Positions 25,147 to 33,393 of a stretch of DNA of 64,000 bases are shown piece by piece. The first letter of the stretch is position 1, and the number at the start of each line of letters is the position of its first letter. Made by a program: the position numbers and the translations under genes. Under the pieces are notes generated by a model. That model had not been told where the DNA came from, searched no databases, and was given only the letters and a program-made list of their open reading frames with translations. Source of the DNA: Hyphomicrobiales bacterium (lineage in GTDB: Bacteria > Pseudomonadota > Alphaproteobacteria > Rhizobiales > Rhizobiaceae); assembly GCA_900469615.1 (NCBI GenBank), contig UBYA01000011.1, positions 496,001 through 560,000 of the forward strand, in the 5' to 3' direction.

Positions 25147-25959
25147 ATGAGCACCGACCTTGAAGGACTGTTTGCCGCCTTCAACGCCACGATCGGCAAA
25201 TCGGCGATGGCGGATGCCGAGTTCGGAGAGACGTTCCGCCAGATGATGGCGGCGTTGGTGCGGTTCGACTACGTGGTCGTCTTCGCCTATCGCGGCAAGG
25301 AGCGGCCGATCGATCTCTACAGCACCTTCGACCGCGATGAGCATGTGGTTTTCGTGACGCTCTACCAAGCCGGTCCCTATCTGCTCGACCCCTTCTATCA
25401 CACCGCGCGCGGCCGCCGCGAAGGCGTACTCAGGATGCGGGAGCTGGCACCGGATCGCTTCTTCTCCAGCGAGTATTACCGAACCTATTATGTCCAGACG
25501 GGGCTTGCCGAGGAGATCGGCTTCTTCGTCAATGCCAACGACGAGATCACCATCGTGCTGTCGCTGATGCGGCGCGAGAAGAGCGGCGTTTTCCCGCCAG
25601 CCGAATTCATGACGCTCAAGAAGGTCGAGCCGCTCGTCGCAAACATGGTCCGGCATTATTGGTCCGGCCTCGCATCGCGCTTCGATGCGCAACTGGCAGC
25701 TGGCGGCAAGAGCCGACGCAGGAAGGGTGAGGGCGAGAATGTCCCGCCAGCGGAAACAGTCTGGCGGGATCTCAATCTGACGAGCCGTGAGACCTCCATC
25801 GTAGAGCTTGTCCTGCAGGGGCATTCTTCGGAATCGATCGGGCTGAAGCTCAATATCTCAACCGGTACGGTCAAGGTCCACCGGCGCAACGTCTATCGCA
25901 AGCTCGGTATTTCCTCGCAGACGCAGCTGCTTTCGCTCTATCTCAAGAACTTCGCATAG
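25147..25959 (+). CDS. LuxR-family transcriptional regulator
   Basis: 270 residues. The C-terminal LuxR/GerE helix-turn-helix spans about 205-265 and is well conserved (LTSRETSIVELVLQGHSSES, GTVKVHRRNVYRKLGISSQT). The N-terminal 200 residues are not an obvious autoinducer-binding domain and lack a receiver phosphorylation pattern; I do not recognise the fold. It is divergent from the Pot-type importer operon, over 137 bp that contain GGTATA repeats, so it probably responds to the imported compound. Confidence 0.85.
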   Translation: MSTDLEGLFAAFNATIGKSAMADAEFGETFRQMMAALVRFDYVVVFAYRGKERPIDLYSTFDRDEHVVFVTLYQAGPYLLDPFYHTARGRREGVLRMRELAPDRFFSSEYYRTYYVQTGLAEEIGFFVNANDEITIVLSLMRREKSGVFPPAEFMTLKKVEPLVANMVRHYWSGLASRFDAQLAAGGKSRRRKGEGENVPPAETVWRDLNLTSRETSIVELVLQGHSSESIGLKLNISTGTVKVHRRNVYRKLGISSQTQLLSLYLKNFA

Positions 25960-25966
25960 CGGAGAC

Positions 25967-26251
25967 CTAGCCGGACATCCGGCTATCGGCCCGTTCTCCT
26001 GCAAATAGTCTCAACCATGGGCCGCCGTGAAAGAGGCTCATGAGCAGATACATCGGCACCATCCCGCCGAGCATTGAACTGTCCTGCGCGGAGCAAATCA
26101 TATCACCAGCCGATCCGCCGGCCGTCACCGCCGCCATGAGAGCGAAGCTCGGCGCGGCGGCCAGCGACAGCCAGCGGCCGGCAATGACGGGCAGGGCAGG
26201 GACGGCAGTGCGCTCGCCGGCCCTTTCGCCCCTTTCGAAGGCGCCGGACAT
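25967..26251 (-). CDS. Small membrane protein of unknown function
   Basis: 94 residues with two hydrophobic segments (about 27-47 and 60-80: LSLAAAPSFALMAAVTAGG and MLGGMVPMYLLMSLFH). Its ATG overlaps the stop codon of the DUF899 gene (ATGA), which is the main reason to accept it. The C-terminal end lies within a hairpin shared with the converging LuxR-type gene. No named family is recognised. Confidence 0.65.
   Translation of the reverse strand: MSGAFERGERAGERTAVPALPVIAGRWLSLAAAPSFALMAAVTAGGSAGDMICSAQDSSMLGGMVPMYLLMSLFHGGPWLRLFAGERADSRMSG
25968..25985. terminator. Hairpin between converging genes
   Basis: TAGCCGGA and TCCGGCTA form an 8-bp perfect stem with a 2-base loop, too tight as drawn, so fewer pairs would form. 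It lies at the converging 3' ends of the LuxR-type and small membrane genes. No T-run is present, so it is a weak bidirectional terminator candidate. Confidence 0.35.
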
Positions 26252-27048
26252 CAGTTTGCTCCGTAGCGATCATGGTGTCTCCACCACACGCCGGTCTCGT
26301 TGCGGCCGAGCGGCGCCCGGTCGAGCCACTGGTACGTGCCCCAGAGGCCGTCGAGCCCGCGGGCATAGGACGAATAGGTGTGATAGATTTCTCCGTCCTG
26401 CATCGCGAAGGCGCTGACACCGGGCCGGTCGCGCGTATAGGTCGCGACATCCGTTCCGGTCATCGATGCGATTTGCGCAACGGGGCCTTCGCTGCCGCGC
26501 AGCTCCCATTGCTGCACCGTCTTGCCGGCCACCGCCTCGGGCATCGGCGGCTCGCGGCGGTAATTGTACTCGATGCTGCCGTCGCGCTGCTCCTCCGGCG
26601 TGAACCAGACATTGAAGTCGTGGTTGAAATCGCTGTTGGCCGAAGAGGCCCAGTCGAACGTCCAGCCCATGCGCTGCTTGAATTCCTTCAGTTTCATGAG
26701 CGGCGCCCGCGAGACTGCGGAGAAGGCGACATCGTGATTTTCAAGGTGGACCGTGACGCCGTTGAAGCCGTCCGCGATCGACGAGCATGATGGGCAGCCG
26801 GCCGTGTAGTCCGGCCCGAACATGAAGTGATAGACGAGGAGCTGCGAACGTCCCTTGAAGAGCGCCGAGAGCGGGACCATGCCCTTGTCCGTGTCCAGCC
26901 GGTAATCCTTCTCCACTTTCACCCAAGGCAGATCCCGTCGGCGCGCGGCAATCCCGTCGGCGCGTCGCGTCAGTTCCTTCTCGTGTTCCAGCAGGGAAAG
27001 TCGTGCCGAAAGCCATTCGCTGCGCGTTCCTGTTCTGTGCATCGTCAT
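26251..27048 (-). CDS. DUF899 family thioredoxin-fold protein
   Basis: 265 residues of the DUF899 family. The landmarks are the N-terminal PWVKVEKDYRLDTDKG, the segment YHFMFGPDYTAGCPSCSSIA with a CPSC pair (near residue 87), and the C-terminal DGEIYHTYSSYARGLDGLWG. The fold is thioredoxin-like and the function is not established; a redox role is inferred. GAGGAGA precedes the ATG. It is the first of two coupled genes, with the 94-residue membrane protein downstream, and diverges from a TPR/winged-helix regulator. Confidence 0.87.
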   Translation of the reverse strand: MTMHRTGTRSEWLSARLSLLEHEKELTRRADGIAARRRDLPWVKVEKDYRLDTDKGMVPLSALFKGRSQLLVYHFMFGPDYTAGCPSCSSIADGFNGVTVHLENHDVAFSAVSRAPLMKLKEFKQRMGWTFDWASSANSDFNHDFNVWFTPEEQRDGSIEYNYRREPPMPEAVAGKTVQQWELRGSEGPVAQIASMTGTDVATYTRDRPGVSAFAMQDGEIYHTYSSYARGLDGLWGTYQWLDRAPLGRNETGVWWRHHDRYGAN

Positions 27049-27168
27049 GGTTCATCTCCTCTTATTCGTCAGGTCTGTCCTTGTCGGCGCTGCGTCTTGC
27101 CTGCCGATGTGCGATAACTTACGGCTGGAGGCCGGACGGGTGGGAGTTACAAGTATGACGGGATTTCG

Positions 27169-28389
27169 ATGGACTCGATGATCGTCGCAGCCGCTCAGGC
27201 GCTTGCCGCCGGCGACGTGCTGGGTGCGCTGAAACGCGTGGCGCTGCGCGATGATGCGCCGGCATTGGCGCTCCGCGGCATCGCCATGGCACAGCTCGGA
27301 GACCTCGTCCGCGCCAAGACCCTGCTGAAAAGTGCGACGCGCGCTTTTGGCCCGCGAGAAGCTGTTGCCCGCGCCCGTTGCATCGTGGCCCAAGCCGAGA
27401 TCGCCCTGGTCTCGCGTGATCTCGGCTGGCCGGAGAAGGCGCTGGAAACGGCGCGCGCGGTTCTCGAAAGACATGGCGACAATATCAATGCCGCCCATGC
27501 CCGCAATCTGCAGATACGCCGCCTGCTGCTCGTCGGCCATCTGGACGAGGCGGAGCGGCTACTGGCGAAACTCGATCCTTCGCCCCTGCCGGCGGCCGCA
27601 AGGGCAAGCCATGAGCTGGCGGTTGCCGGCATCGCCATCCGCCGCCTGCGCATCGAGCGCGCCCGCGCCGCCCTGAGACGCGCCGCCGAAGCGGCCGGCA
27701 AGGCCGGAATTCCCGCTCTTGCAGTCGAGGTGGGCGATGCGGCGCGCGTTCTCGATGTGCCGGCCGCGCGTCTTGTGGCGCGGGGAAGCGAAAGGCTGCT
27801 GTCGCTCGACGAGGTCGAGGCGCTGCTGTCTTCCGGGGCATTGGTCGTGGATGCCTGTCGCAATGTCGTGCGCGGCGGCGGCGAAATCATATCGCTTGCG
27901 CGCCGGCCGGTGCTCTTCACTCTGGCACGCGCGCTTGCCGAGGCGGCTCCTGCCGACGTGCCGCGTGCGCTGCTGCTTTGCCGCGCCTTCCGCGCACGCC
28001 ATGCCGACGAATCCCATAGGGCGCGGCTCCGGGTCGAGGTGGGAAGGCTTCGCGCCGCATTGGAGCCGCTTGCCGGAATCGACGCGACGGCGCGCGGCTT
28101 TGCACTGAAGCCGCGCCTGGGCCGGGATGTCGTGGTGCTGGCGCCGCCCGTCGAGGTCGAGAATGCTCCGCTGCTCGCCCTGCTCTCGGATGGAGAATCC
28201 TGGTCGAGTTCGGCGCTCTCGATTGCGCTCGCGACAAGTCCGCGCACGGTACAGCGCGTACTCGACATGCTTGCTGCCGCCGGAATGGTGCAAAGTGTCG
28301 GGAATGGCCGGGCCCGCCGCTGGATGATGCCGCCGGTCGTCGGCTTCCCGACAACATTGTTACTCCCCGGCCCGCTGCCGAGCGACTAA
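27169..28389 (+). CDS. Alanine-rich helical-repeat protein with C-terminal winged helix
   Basis: 406 residues. The first 190 are repeated alpha-helical pairs resembling TPRs (ALALRGIAMAQLGDLVRAKT, AAHARNLQIRRLLLVGHLDE, LRRAAEAAGKAG). The C-terminus (about 320-390) has a helix-turn-helix-like piece, SSALSIALATSPRTVQRVLD, followed by MLAAAGMVQSVGNGRARRWM, which reads as a winged helix. A transcriptional regulator is the simplest reading. It diverges from the DUF899 gene over 120 bp and precedes the beta-propeller gene by 46 bp in the same direction. Confidence 0.75.
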   Translation: MDSMIVAAAQALAAGDVLGALKRVALRDDAPALALRGIAMAQLGDLVRAKTLLKSATRAFGPREAVARARCIVAQAEIALVSRDLGWPEKALETARAVLERHGDNINAAHARNLQIRRLLLVGHLDEAERLLAKLDPSPLPAAARASHELAVAGIAIRRLRIERARAALRRAAEAAGKAGIPALAVEVGDAARVLDVPAARLVARGSERLLSLDEVEALLSSGALVVDACRNVVRGGGEIISLARRPVLFTLARALAEAAPADVPRALLLCRAFRARHADESHRARLRVEVGRLRAALEPLAGIDATARGFALKPRLGRDVVVLAPPVEVENAPLLALLSDGESWSSSALSIALATSPRTVQRVLDMLAAAGMVQSVGNGRARRWMMPPVVGFPTTLLLPGPLPSD

Positions 28390-28435
28390 GCTCCGGATCA
28401 TCGAAATTCAACCGCTTCTGATCGGAGGATGGAGC

Positions 28436-29068
28436 ATGAAAAAGTCCCCAGCGGAAATCATTCGCGAATACGGCCCCTTCGCCGACGCGCCCAGCGTGCA
28501 CGGCGTTACCTTCGACGGGCAATATGTCTGGTTTGCATCCGGCGCAAAGCTGCATGCCCTGAATCCCGAAAGCGGGGCGCAGGTGCGCACGATCGACGTC
28601 GCTTCACATGCGGGCACCGCTTTCGACGGGCGCAACCTCTATCAGATCGCCGAGGATCGGATTCACAAGGTCGATCCCGAGACGGGAAAGATACTCTCCA
28701 CCATTCCCGCCCCCGGCAATGGCGGGGATTCGGGCCTCGCCTGGAGTGACGGCAGCCTATGGGTGGGGCAGCATCGCGGGCGCAAGATCTACGAGATCGA
28801 CCCGGAGACAGGCGCCATCCGGCGCACCATCGAATCCAACCGCATCGTCACCGGCGTCACCTGGGTTGACGGCGAGCTGTGGCACGGCACCTGGGACGGA
28901 GATGAAAGCGATGTCCGCCGCATCGATCCGATGACGGGCGAGGTGCTGGAGCGGCTCGAAATGCCCGAGGGCACCGGCGTCTCCGGACTCGAATCCGACG
29001 GCAAGGACCGCTTTTTCGCTGGTGGCGGCAGTAGCGGCAAGGTGCGGGCAATCCGCCGCCCGCGCTGA
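28436..29068 (+). CDS. Small beta-propeller protein, glutamine-cyclotransferase-like
   Basis: 210 residues made of repeated propeller blades: VHGVTFDGQYVWFASGAKLH, GTAFDGRNLYQIAEDRIHKV, GLAWSDGSLWVGQHRGRKIY and GVTWVDGELWHGTWDG. Each is followed by a DPETG turn (three near-identical copies). No signal peptide is visible, so it is probably cytoplasmic. It resembles the Vgb / glutamine cyclotransferase / SMP-30 type propellers, but no catalytic residues identify a reaction. GGAGG precedes the ATG. It may be co-transcribed with the preceding regulator. Confidence 0.75.
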   Translation: MKKSPAEIIREYGPFADAPSVHGVTFDGQYVWFASGAKLHALNPESGAQVRTIDVASHAGTAFDGRNLYQIAEDRIHKVDPETGKILSTIPAPGNGGDSGLAWSDGSLWVGQHRGRKIYEIDPETGAIRRTIESNRIVTGVTWVDGELWHGTWDGDESDVRRIDPMTGEVLERLEMPEGTGVSGLESDGKDRFFAGGGSSGKVRAIRRPR

Positions 29069-29203
29069 GAAGTTACCCCGGTATGTGGAAGCACGCCGGC
29101 CTTCGGCGCTCCTCCAGGCAAGTGGTCGGTGCAGGCCGGCCGTTCCATGGAGCCTGCCGATCCTTTATGGAGAAGGCGCTTTACACGATATGCGATCGAG
29201 CAC

Positions 29204-29798
29204 ATGAAGCCTTTTCCTGAAAAAGCCTGGAATGCCTGGCATCCCTCCGATCTTATGAAACGACTCGGGACGGACATTCACTGGTATGTCGTCGGTGGAT
29301 GGGCCCCTGGACTTGTGGCATGGCCGCCAGACCAGAGATCATGACGATCTGGAATTTGCCGTTCTGGCGGCCGACGTCGGCCGCGTGCGCGCGTTGCTGA
29401 GCGAACTGGTATTCTTTTCGGTCGTGGACGGCCGTATCGAGCATCTTCCTTCGTCGCAGCCGCCGGCCGCGCACGTTGCGCAGCTTTGGGGAGCCGATCC
29501 GAAGCAAGGCTGCTGGTGCGTGGATCTGATGCCGGAGCGTGGCACTCCCGCAAGCTGGGCCTATAAGCGCGATCCGGCACTCAAGGTCTCCCGCCGCGAT
29601 ATCATTCGCAGAACCGCCGATGGCCTTCCCTATCTTGCCCCTGCCGCAGTCCTTCTTTTCAAGGCCAAGCATTGCCGGGAAAAGGACGACAGGGATTTCG
29701 ATCTCGCCCTGCCCAGACTTGCGGCTTCGGAAAGAGACGACTTACGTCGATGGCTGGAAAGGCTGCACCCGGATCACGGCTGGAGAGCCCGGTTTTAG
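29204..29798 (+). pseudogene. Nucleotidyltransferase-fold gene broken by a +1 frameshift
   Basis: The first frame begins MKPFPEKAWNAWHPSDLMKR and reaches DIHWYVVGGWA, the start of a nucleotidyltransferase core. It then loses the thread. From 29304 onwards the next frame continues with LDLWHGRQTRDHDDLEFAVL, carrying the expected acidic pair, through to WLERLHPDHGWRARF. The junction is a CCCC run at 29304-29307 where CCC would restore one protein of about 197 residues. The family resembles aminoglycoside adenylyltransferase-like enzymes of unknown substrate. Either this is a genuine recent mutation in a homopolymer or a sequencing error. Confidence 0.75.
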
Positions 29799-30019
29799 AC
29801 TCCACTGGCGCAGGCGGCGCGTCCGGCGGATCCGGCATTGCTATCCTCATGGCACACCGGCGGAGGTGCCATGCGTCTCCGGCATGGAAGCCATGCCTTG
29901 CCGGTTCCGGCCTTCATTGCCATATTCGGCTTACCAACCGCATTTCAATCATTTCCAAGTTGCGAGCTGCGCCGGTCCCGACGGATGTCGTGAATATTTG
30001 TGCGCGCAAAGGAGACGCC

Positions 30020-30301
30020 ATGAATGGCATCACGAAAAGTCTTGACGAGATGAACCTGCAGGAGCGTGCCGACCTTATGGCGGCAGTGGCGGATGTACTG
30101 CAAGCCGCAGCCGAGGAGGCTGAGGAGGACGGCGATGCGGCTGCCGTTACCAATTCCCTTTTCCTTGCGTGCAATCTTCGCGGCTGTTCGTCCGATCTCC
30201 GCCCAAACGACCTGAAGGCCGCCGAGCTTCTGCTGGAGCAGGGCATCACGTTCATTCATCTGTTGAACGGACGCAGGAAAAGCCGTGCCCTGGTGCACTA
30301 G
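30020..30301 (+). CDS. Small conserved-looking hypothetical protein
   Basis: 93 residues, MNGITKSLDEMNLQERADLM followed by an acidic helical segment (VLQAAAEEAEEDGDAAAV) and a C-terminal part with two cysteines (LACNLRGCSSDLRPND). The ribosome site GGAG lies five bases upstream of the ATG, which is close to ideal. No family is recognised. It is followed by a gap and a terminator belonging to the opposite strand. Confidence 0.6.
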   Translation: MNGITKSLDEMNLQERADLMAAVADVLQAAAEEAEEDGDAAAVTNSLFLACNLRGCSSDLRPNDLKAAELLLEQGITFIHLLNGRRKSRALVH

Positions 30302-30382
30302 CGCCTTTCCGCTTTTCTTCGAATCGCGAAAACGCTCTATCCTTGTTTTCACGCAATTCCAGCGGCGATGCCTCATTCAAAA

Positions 30383-30406
30383 CCAGGCCCCTTGTCCGGG
30401 GCCTGG
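30383..30406 (-). terminator. Intrinsic terminator of the carboxynorspermidine operon
   Basis: On the minus strand CCAGGCCCC and GGGGCCTGG form a 9-bp perfect stem with a 6-base loop, followed by TTTTG. It lies about 30 bp after the carboxynorspermidine dehydrogenase stop codon. Confidence 0.8.
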
Positions 30407-30436
30407 TCCGATCTTGCTTGACACGGCAATCGTAGC

Positions 30437-31675
30437 TCAGAAATGGAGCGGCCGTTCGCCCTCTTCGTCGCGGATATAGGTCGGCAGGCCGATCCGGTTG
30501 AGGATGTTGAGGAATGGCTTTGGCGGCAGCTCCTCGACATTCGCCATCTTCTTCACGTCCCACTCGCCGCTGGCAACCAGCATGGCCGCGGCAACCGGCG
30601 GCACGCCGGCGGTGTAGGAAATGCCCTGGCTGCCCACTTCGTCGTAGGCTTCCTTATGGTCGGCGACATTGTAGATGAAGACGGTGCGTTCCTTGCCGTC
30701 CTTCAAGCCCTTCACGAAATCGCCGATGCAGGTCTTGCCCTCGTATTGCGGCGCAAGCGACGCCGGGTCCGGCAGGCACGCCTTGACCACCTTCAGCGGA
30801 ACGACATCGAGACCCTCCGCCGTCTTGATCGGCTGTTCGGACAGAAGCCCGATGTTTTTCAGCACGGTGAAGACGTTGATGTAGTGATCGGAAAAGCCCA
30901 TCCAGAAGCGCACATCGGCGCCGTCCATGTTCTTCGCCAGCGAGTGAACCTCGTCATGGCCGCAAAGATAGGCCTTACGCTTGCCGACGACGGGCAGATC
31001 GTATTCCTGGCCGATCTCGAACATCTTGTTCACCTGCCACTGCTTGTTCTGCCAGGAATAGACGACGCCGGTGAATTCGCGGAAGTTGATTTCCGGGTCG
31101 AAATTCGTGGCGAAATACTTGCCGTGGCTGCCGGCGTTGATGTCGACGATGTCGACATCCGTCAACGTGTCGAGATAGTCGTCCTTGGCGAGCCGGGCAT
31201 AGGCGTTGACCACGCCCGGGTCGAAGCCGGCACCGAGAATGGCGGTGACGCCCTTGTCGGCGCATTCCGCGGCGCGTTTCCACTCGTAGTTTCCGTACCA
31301 CGGCGGCGTTTCGCAGATCTTGCCGGGCTCTTCGTGAATGGCGGTATCGATATAGGCGGCACCGGTGTCCATGCAGGCACGCAGCACGGACATGTTGAGG
31401 AAGGCGGTGCCGACGTTGATGACGATTTCGCAGCCAGTCTTGCGAATGAGTTCCTTGGTGGCCTCGATGTCGAGCGCGTTCAGCGCATGGGCTTCAAGGA
31501 CGCCCGCCTGTTTCATCGCCTTCTTCTCGCGAACGCTTTCGATGATCGCGTCGCATTTCGCCTTGGTGCGCGAGGCGATGTGGATGTCTCCCAGGACATC
31601 GTTGTTCTGGGCGCATTTGTGCGCCACCACCTGGGCGACGCCTCCGCCGCCGATGATGAGGATATTCTTCTTCAT
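30437..31675 (-). CDS. Carboxynorspermidine/carboxyspermidine dehydrogenase
   Basis: 412-residue saccharopine-dehydrogenase-like protein. The N-terminal Rossmann loop is ILIIGGGGVAQVVAHKCAQN, and the family segments are INVGTAFLNMSVLRACMDTG, AAYIDTAIHEEPGKICETPP, ILGAGFDPGVVNAYARLA and MGFSDHYINVFTVLKNIGLL. It condenses aspartate semialdehyde with a diamine (putrescine or 1,3-diaminopropane) using NADPH. The product goes to the decarboxylase encoded just upstream, giving spermidine or norspermidine without S-adenosylmethionine. The gene is second in a two-gene operon, 36 bp after nspC, and ends at a strong terminator. Confidence 0.93.
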   Translation of the reverse strand: MKKNILIIGGGGVAQVVAHKCAQNNDVLGDIHIASRTKAKCDAIIESVREKKAMKQAGVLEAHALNALDIEATKELIRKTGCEIVINVGTAFLNMSVLRACMDTGAAYIDTAIHEEPGKICETPPWYGNYEWKRAAECADKGVTAILGAGFDPGVVNAYARLAKDDYLDTLTDVDIVDINAGSHGKYFATNFDPEINFREFTGVVYSWQNKQWQVNKMFEIGQEYDLPVVGKRKAYLCGHDEVHSLAKNMDGADVRFWMGFSDHYINVFTVLKNIGLLSEQPIKTAEGLDVVPLKVVKACLPDPASLAPQYEGKTCIGDFVKGLKDGKERTVFIYNVADHKEAYDEVGSQGISYTAGVPPVAAAMLVASGEWDVKKMANVEELPPKPFLNILNRIGLPTYIRDEEGERPLHF

Positions 31676-31711
31676 GATATCGGATATCTCCTTCTATCCC
31701 TTCGATAAGCC

Positions 31712-32809
31712 TCAGGAGAGGCTCTGCTCATAGTCCGCGTAGGTGAATTCGCGAACCGTTCGGATGGTGCCGTCAAGCTCTTTGACGGCGATCGCCGGCA
31801 TCTTCACGCCGTTGAACCAGTTCTTCTTGACCATGGTATAGCCCGCCGTATCCTGAAAGGAGATGCGGTCGCCGACCTTCAGCTGGTGCTGAAAATCGAA
31901 CTCGCCGAAGATATCGCCGGCGAGACACGATTTCCCGCAGACCATGTAGCGATGCGGCCCACTATTCGGCTGGACCTTGGCATTTTCTCGATAGATCAGC
32001 AGGTCGAGCATGTGAGCCTCGATCGAGCTGTCGACGATGGCGAGATGCTTGCCGTTGTAGAGCGTGTCGAGCACCGTGGTCTCCAGCGTCGTCGATTTGG
32101 TGATCGAGGCCTCGCCGGGTTCCAGATAAACCTGTACGCCGTAGCGCTGCGAAAAGGCTTTCAGGCGGTCCGCAAAGGCATCGACCGGATAATCCTGGCC
32201 GGTGAAGTGAATGCCGCCGCCGAGGCTCACCCATTCGGCTTTTTTCAGCAGCGTGCCGAATTTCTGCTCGATTTCACCAAGCATGCGGTCGAACAGGCCG
32301 AAATCGGAGTTCTCGCAGTTATTATGGATCATGAAGCCGTTGATCTTGTCCATGATCCGTTCGATCTTTGCGACATCCCATTCGCCAAGCCGCGAGAAGG
32401 GGCGGGCGGGGTCGGCGAGATCGAAGCTCGATGAGCTGATTTGCGGATTGAGGCGTAGGCCGCGGACAACTCCGGAAGCCTTGCCGGCAAAACGCTCCAG
32501 CTGGCTGATGGAGTTAAAGATGATCTTGTCGGCATGGGTGATCACCTCGTCGATCTCGTAATCGGCGTAGGCGACCGAATAGGCATGGGTCTCCTTGCCG
32601 AAGCGCTGATGGCCGAGGCGCACCTCGTTGAGCGACGACGAGGTCGTGCCGTCCATATGATCGCGCATCAGATCGAAAACGGCCCAGGTGGCGAAGCATT
32701 TCAGCGCCAGCAGCGCCTTTGCGCCGGACCGCTCCCGGACATAGGCAATCTTCTCCATGTTCTGCAGGAGTTTTGCCTTGTCGATCAGGTAATACGGTGT
32801 CTGGAGCAT
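31712..32809 (-). CDS. nspC: Carboxynorspermidine/carboxyspermidine decarboxylase
   Basis: 365-residue fold-type III (alanine racemase-like) PLP decarboxylase. The PLP lysine is K37 in ALLALKCFATWAVFDL. The glycine loop EWVSLGGGIHFTG, the arginine/glutamate region YLEPGEASI and the active-site cysteine motif MVCGKSCLAGDIFGEFDF are all present. It decarboxylates carboxynorspermidine or carboxyspermidine, the final step of the alternative polyamine pathway. I start it at 32809; a longer frame to 32932 has no sequence typical of the family. It is followed by the dehydrogenase on the same strand. A parS-like 16-mer lies within it. Confidence 0.93.
   Translation of the reverse strand: MLQTPYYLIDKAKLLQNMEKIAYVRERSGAKALLALKCFATWAVFDLMRDHMDGTTSSSLNEVRLGHQRFGKETHAYSVAYADYEIDEVITHADKIIFNSISQLERFAGKASGVVRGLRLNPQISSSSFDLADPARPFSRLGEWDVAKIERIMDKINGFMIHNNCENSDFGLFDRMLGEIEQKFGTLLKKAEWVSLGGGIHFTGQDYPVDAFADRLKAFSQRYGVQVYLEPGEASITKSTTLETTVLDTLYNGKHLAIVDSSIEAHMLDLLIYRENAKVQPNSGPHRYMVCGKSCLAGDIFGEFDFQHQLKVGDRISFQDTAGYTMVKKNWFNGVKMPAIAVKELDGTIRTVREFTYADYEQSLS
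32455..32470. other. Fourth parS-like 16-mer, inside nspC
   Basis: GTAGGCCGCGGACAAC differs from the repABC-proximal sites only at the fifth position of the core. It also fits the broad parS pattern. Being in coding sequence about 29 kb from repB, it may be chance. Confidence 0.25.
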
Positions 32810-33255
32810 TTCTGGCGGTCTTCCTTCAATTGCGGTCGAGGGGGTATTGCCGCAGTTGAGCCTAATGATCAAGGCTCGGGGCAAGAGGTTGATGCCGGGT
32901 GGCGGGTTTCCTGGGGAGAGTTTTGCGTGCAATGCGCTTCAGGTCGGATGGGGAAGATCGGCTGGCTGGCGCTGGTGGCCGCCCGTACAGGGATGGTGGG
33001 TCGCCGCCCATCCGCCGGTGTGTGCTGCGTAATCAATCTGCAAAAGGGTGCGATGAGAGGTAAACCGCCTGCAAGGCAGCAGGCGTGGCGGTGGCGAGTG
33101 TGCGCTTAATTGCTCAACCTCATGTAGAAAAACGTATTATTTGCGGGAATATTTAGAATATAGCCCATGATTTATGTATAGATTATGATAAACAATGTAT
33201 TAATCATCATTGTGTTGGGCATAAGTAGAAGATAATTAATATCTATAGGAATATT
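32810..33255. other. nspC leader region and AT-rich stretch
   Basis: The first part holds the nspC promoter region; on the minus strand TTGATC and CAATAC, 17 bp apart, are possible -35 and -10 boxes about 65 bp before the start codon. From about 33113 the sequence turns sharply AT-rich, in contrast to everything around it, up to about 33395. No gene is seen before 33256. Confidence 0.45.
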
Positions 33256-33393
33256 GTGGCTCGTCTGCATGAGGCAGCGATTAAATTAGAGAGCTATGAT
33301 ATGCTTGATCTACCCAAGGTAATGCAATTATTACTATTTGCAGCCGTTGTAATTTTATTCTTCCGCTGGGTGGTCGAGGATATGAATAGGTAG
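33256..33393 (+). CDS. Possible small membrane protein
   Basis: 45 codons from a GTG at 33256, with AGGA five bases upstream, ending in TAG. The C-terminal part, MLDLPKVMQLLLFAAVVILF, is a convincing single transmembrane helix followed by a charged tail (FRWVVEDMNR). An internal ATG at 33301 would give a 30-residue version. Base composition is strongly AT-rich, unlike the neighbours, which suggests transfer or simply relaxed intergenic DNA. I have no family for it. Confidence 0.45.
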   Translation: MARLHEAAIKLESYDMLDLPKVMQLLLFAAVVILFFRWVVEDMNR

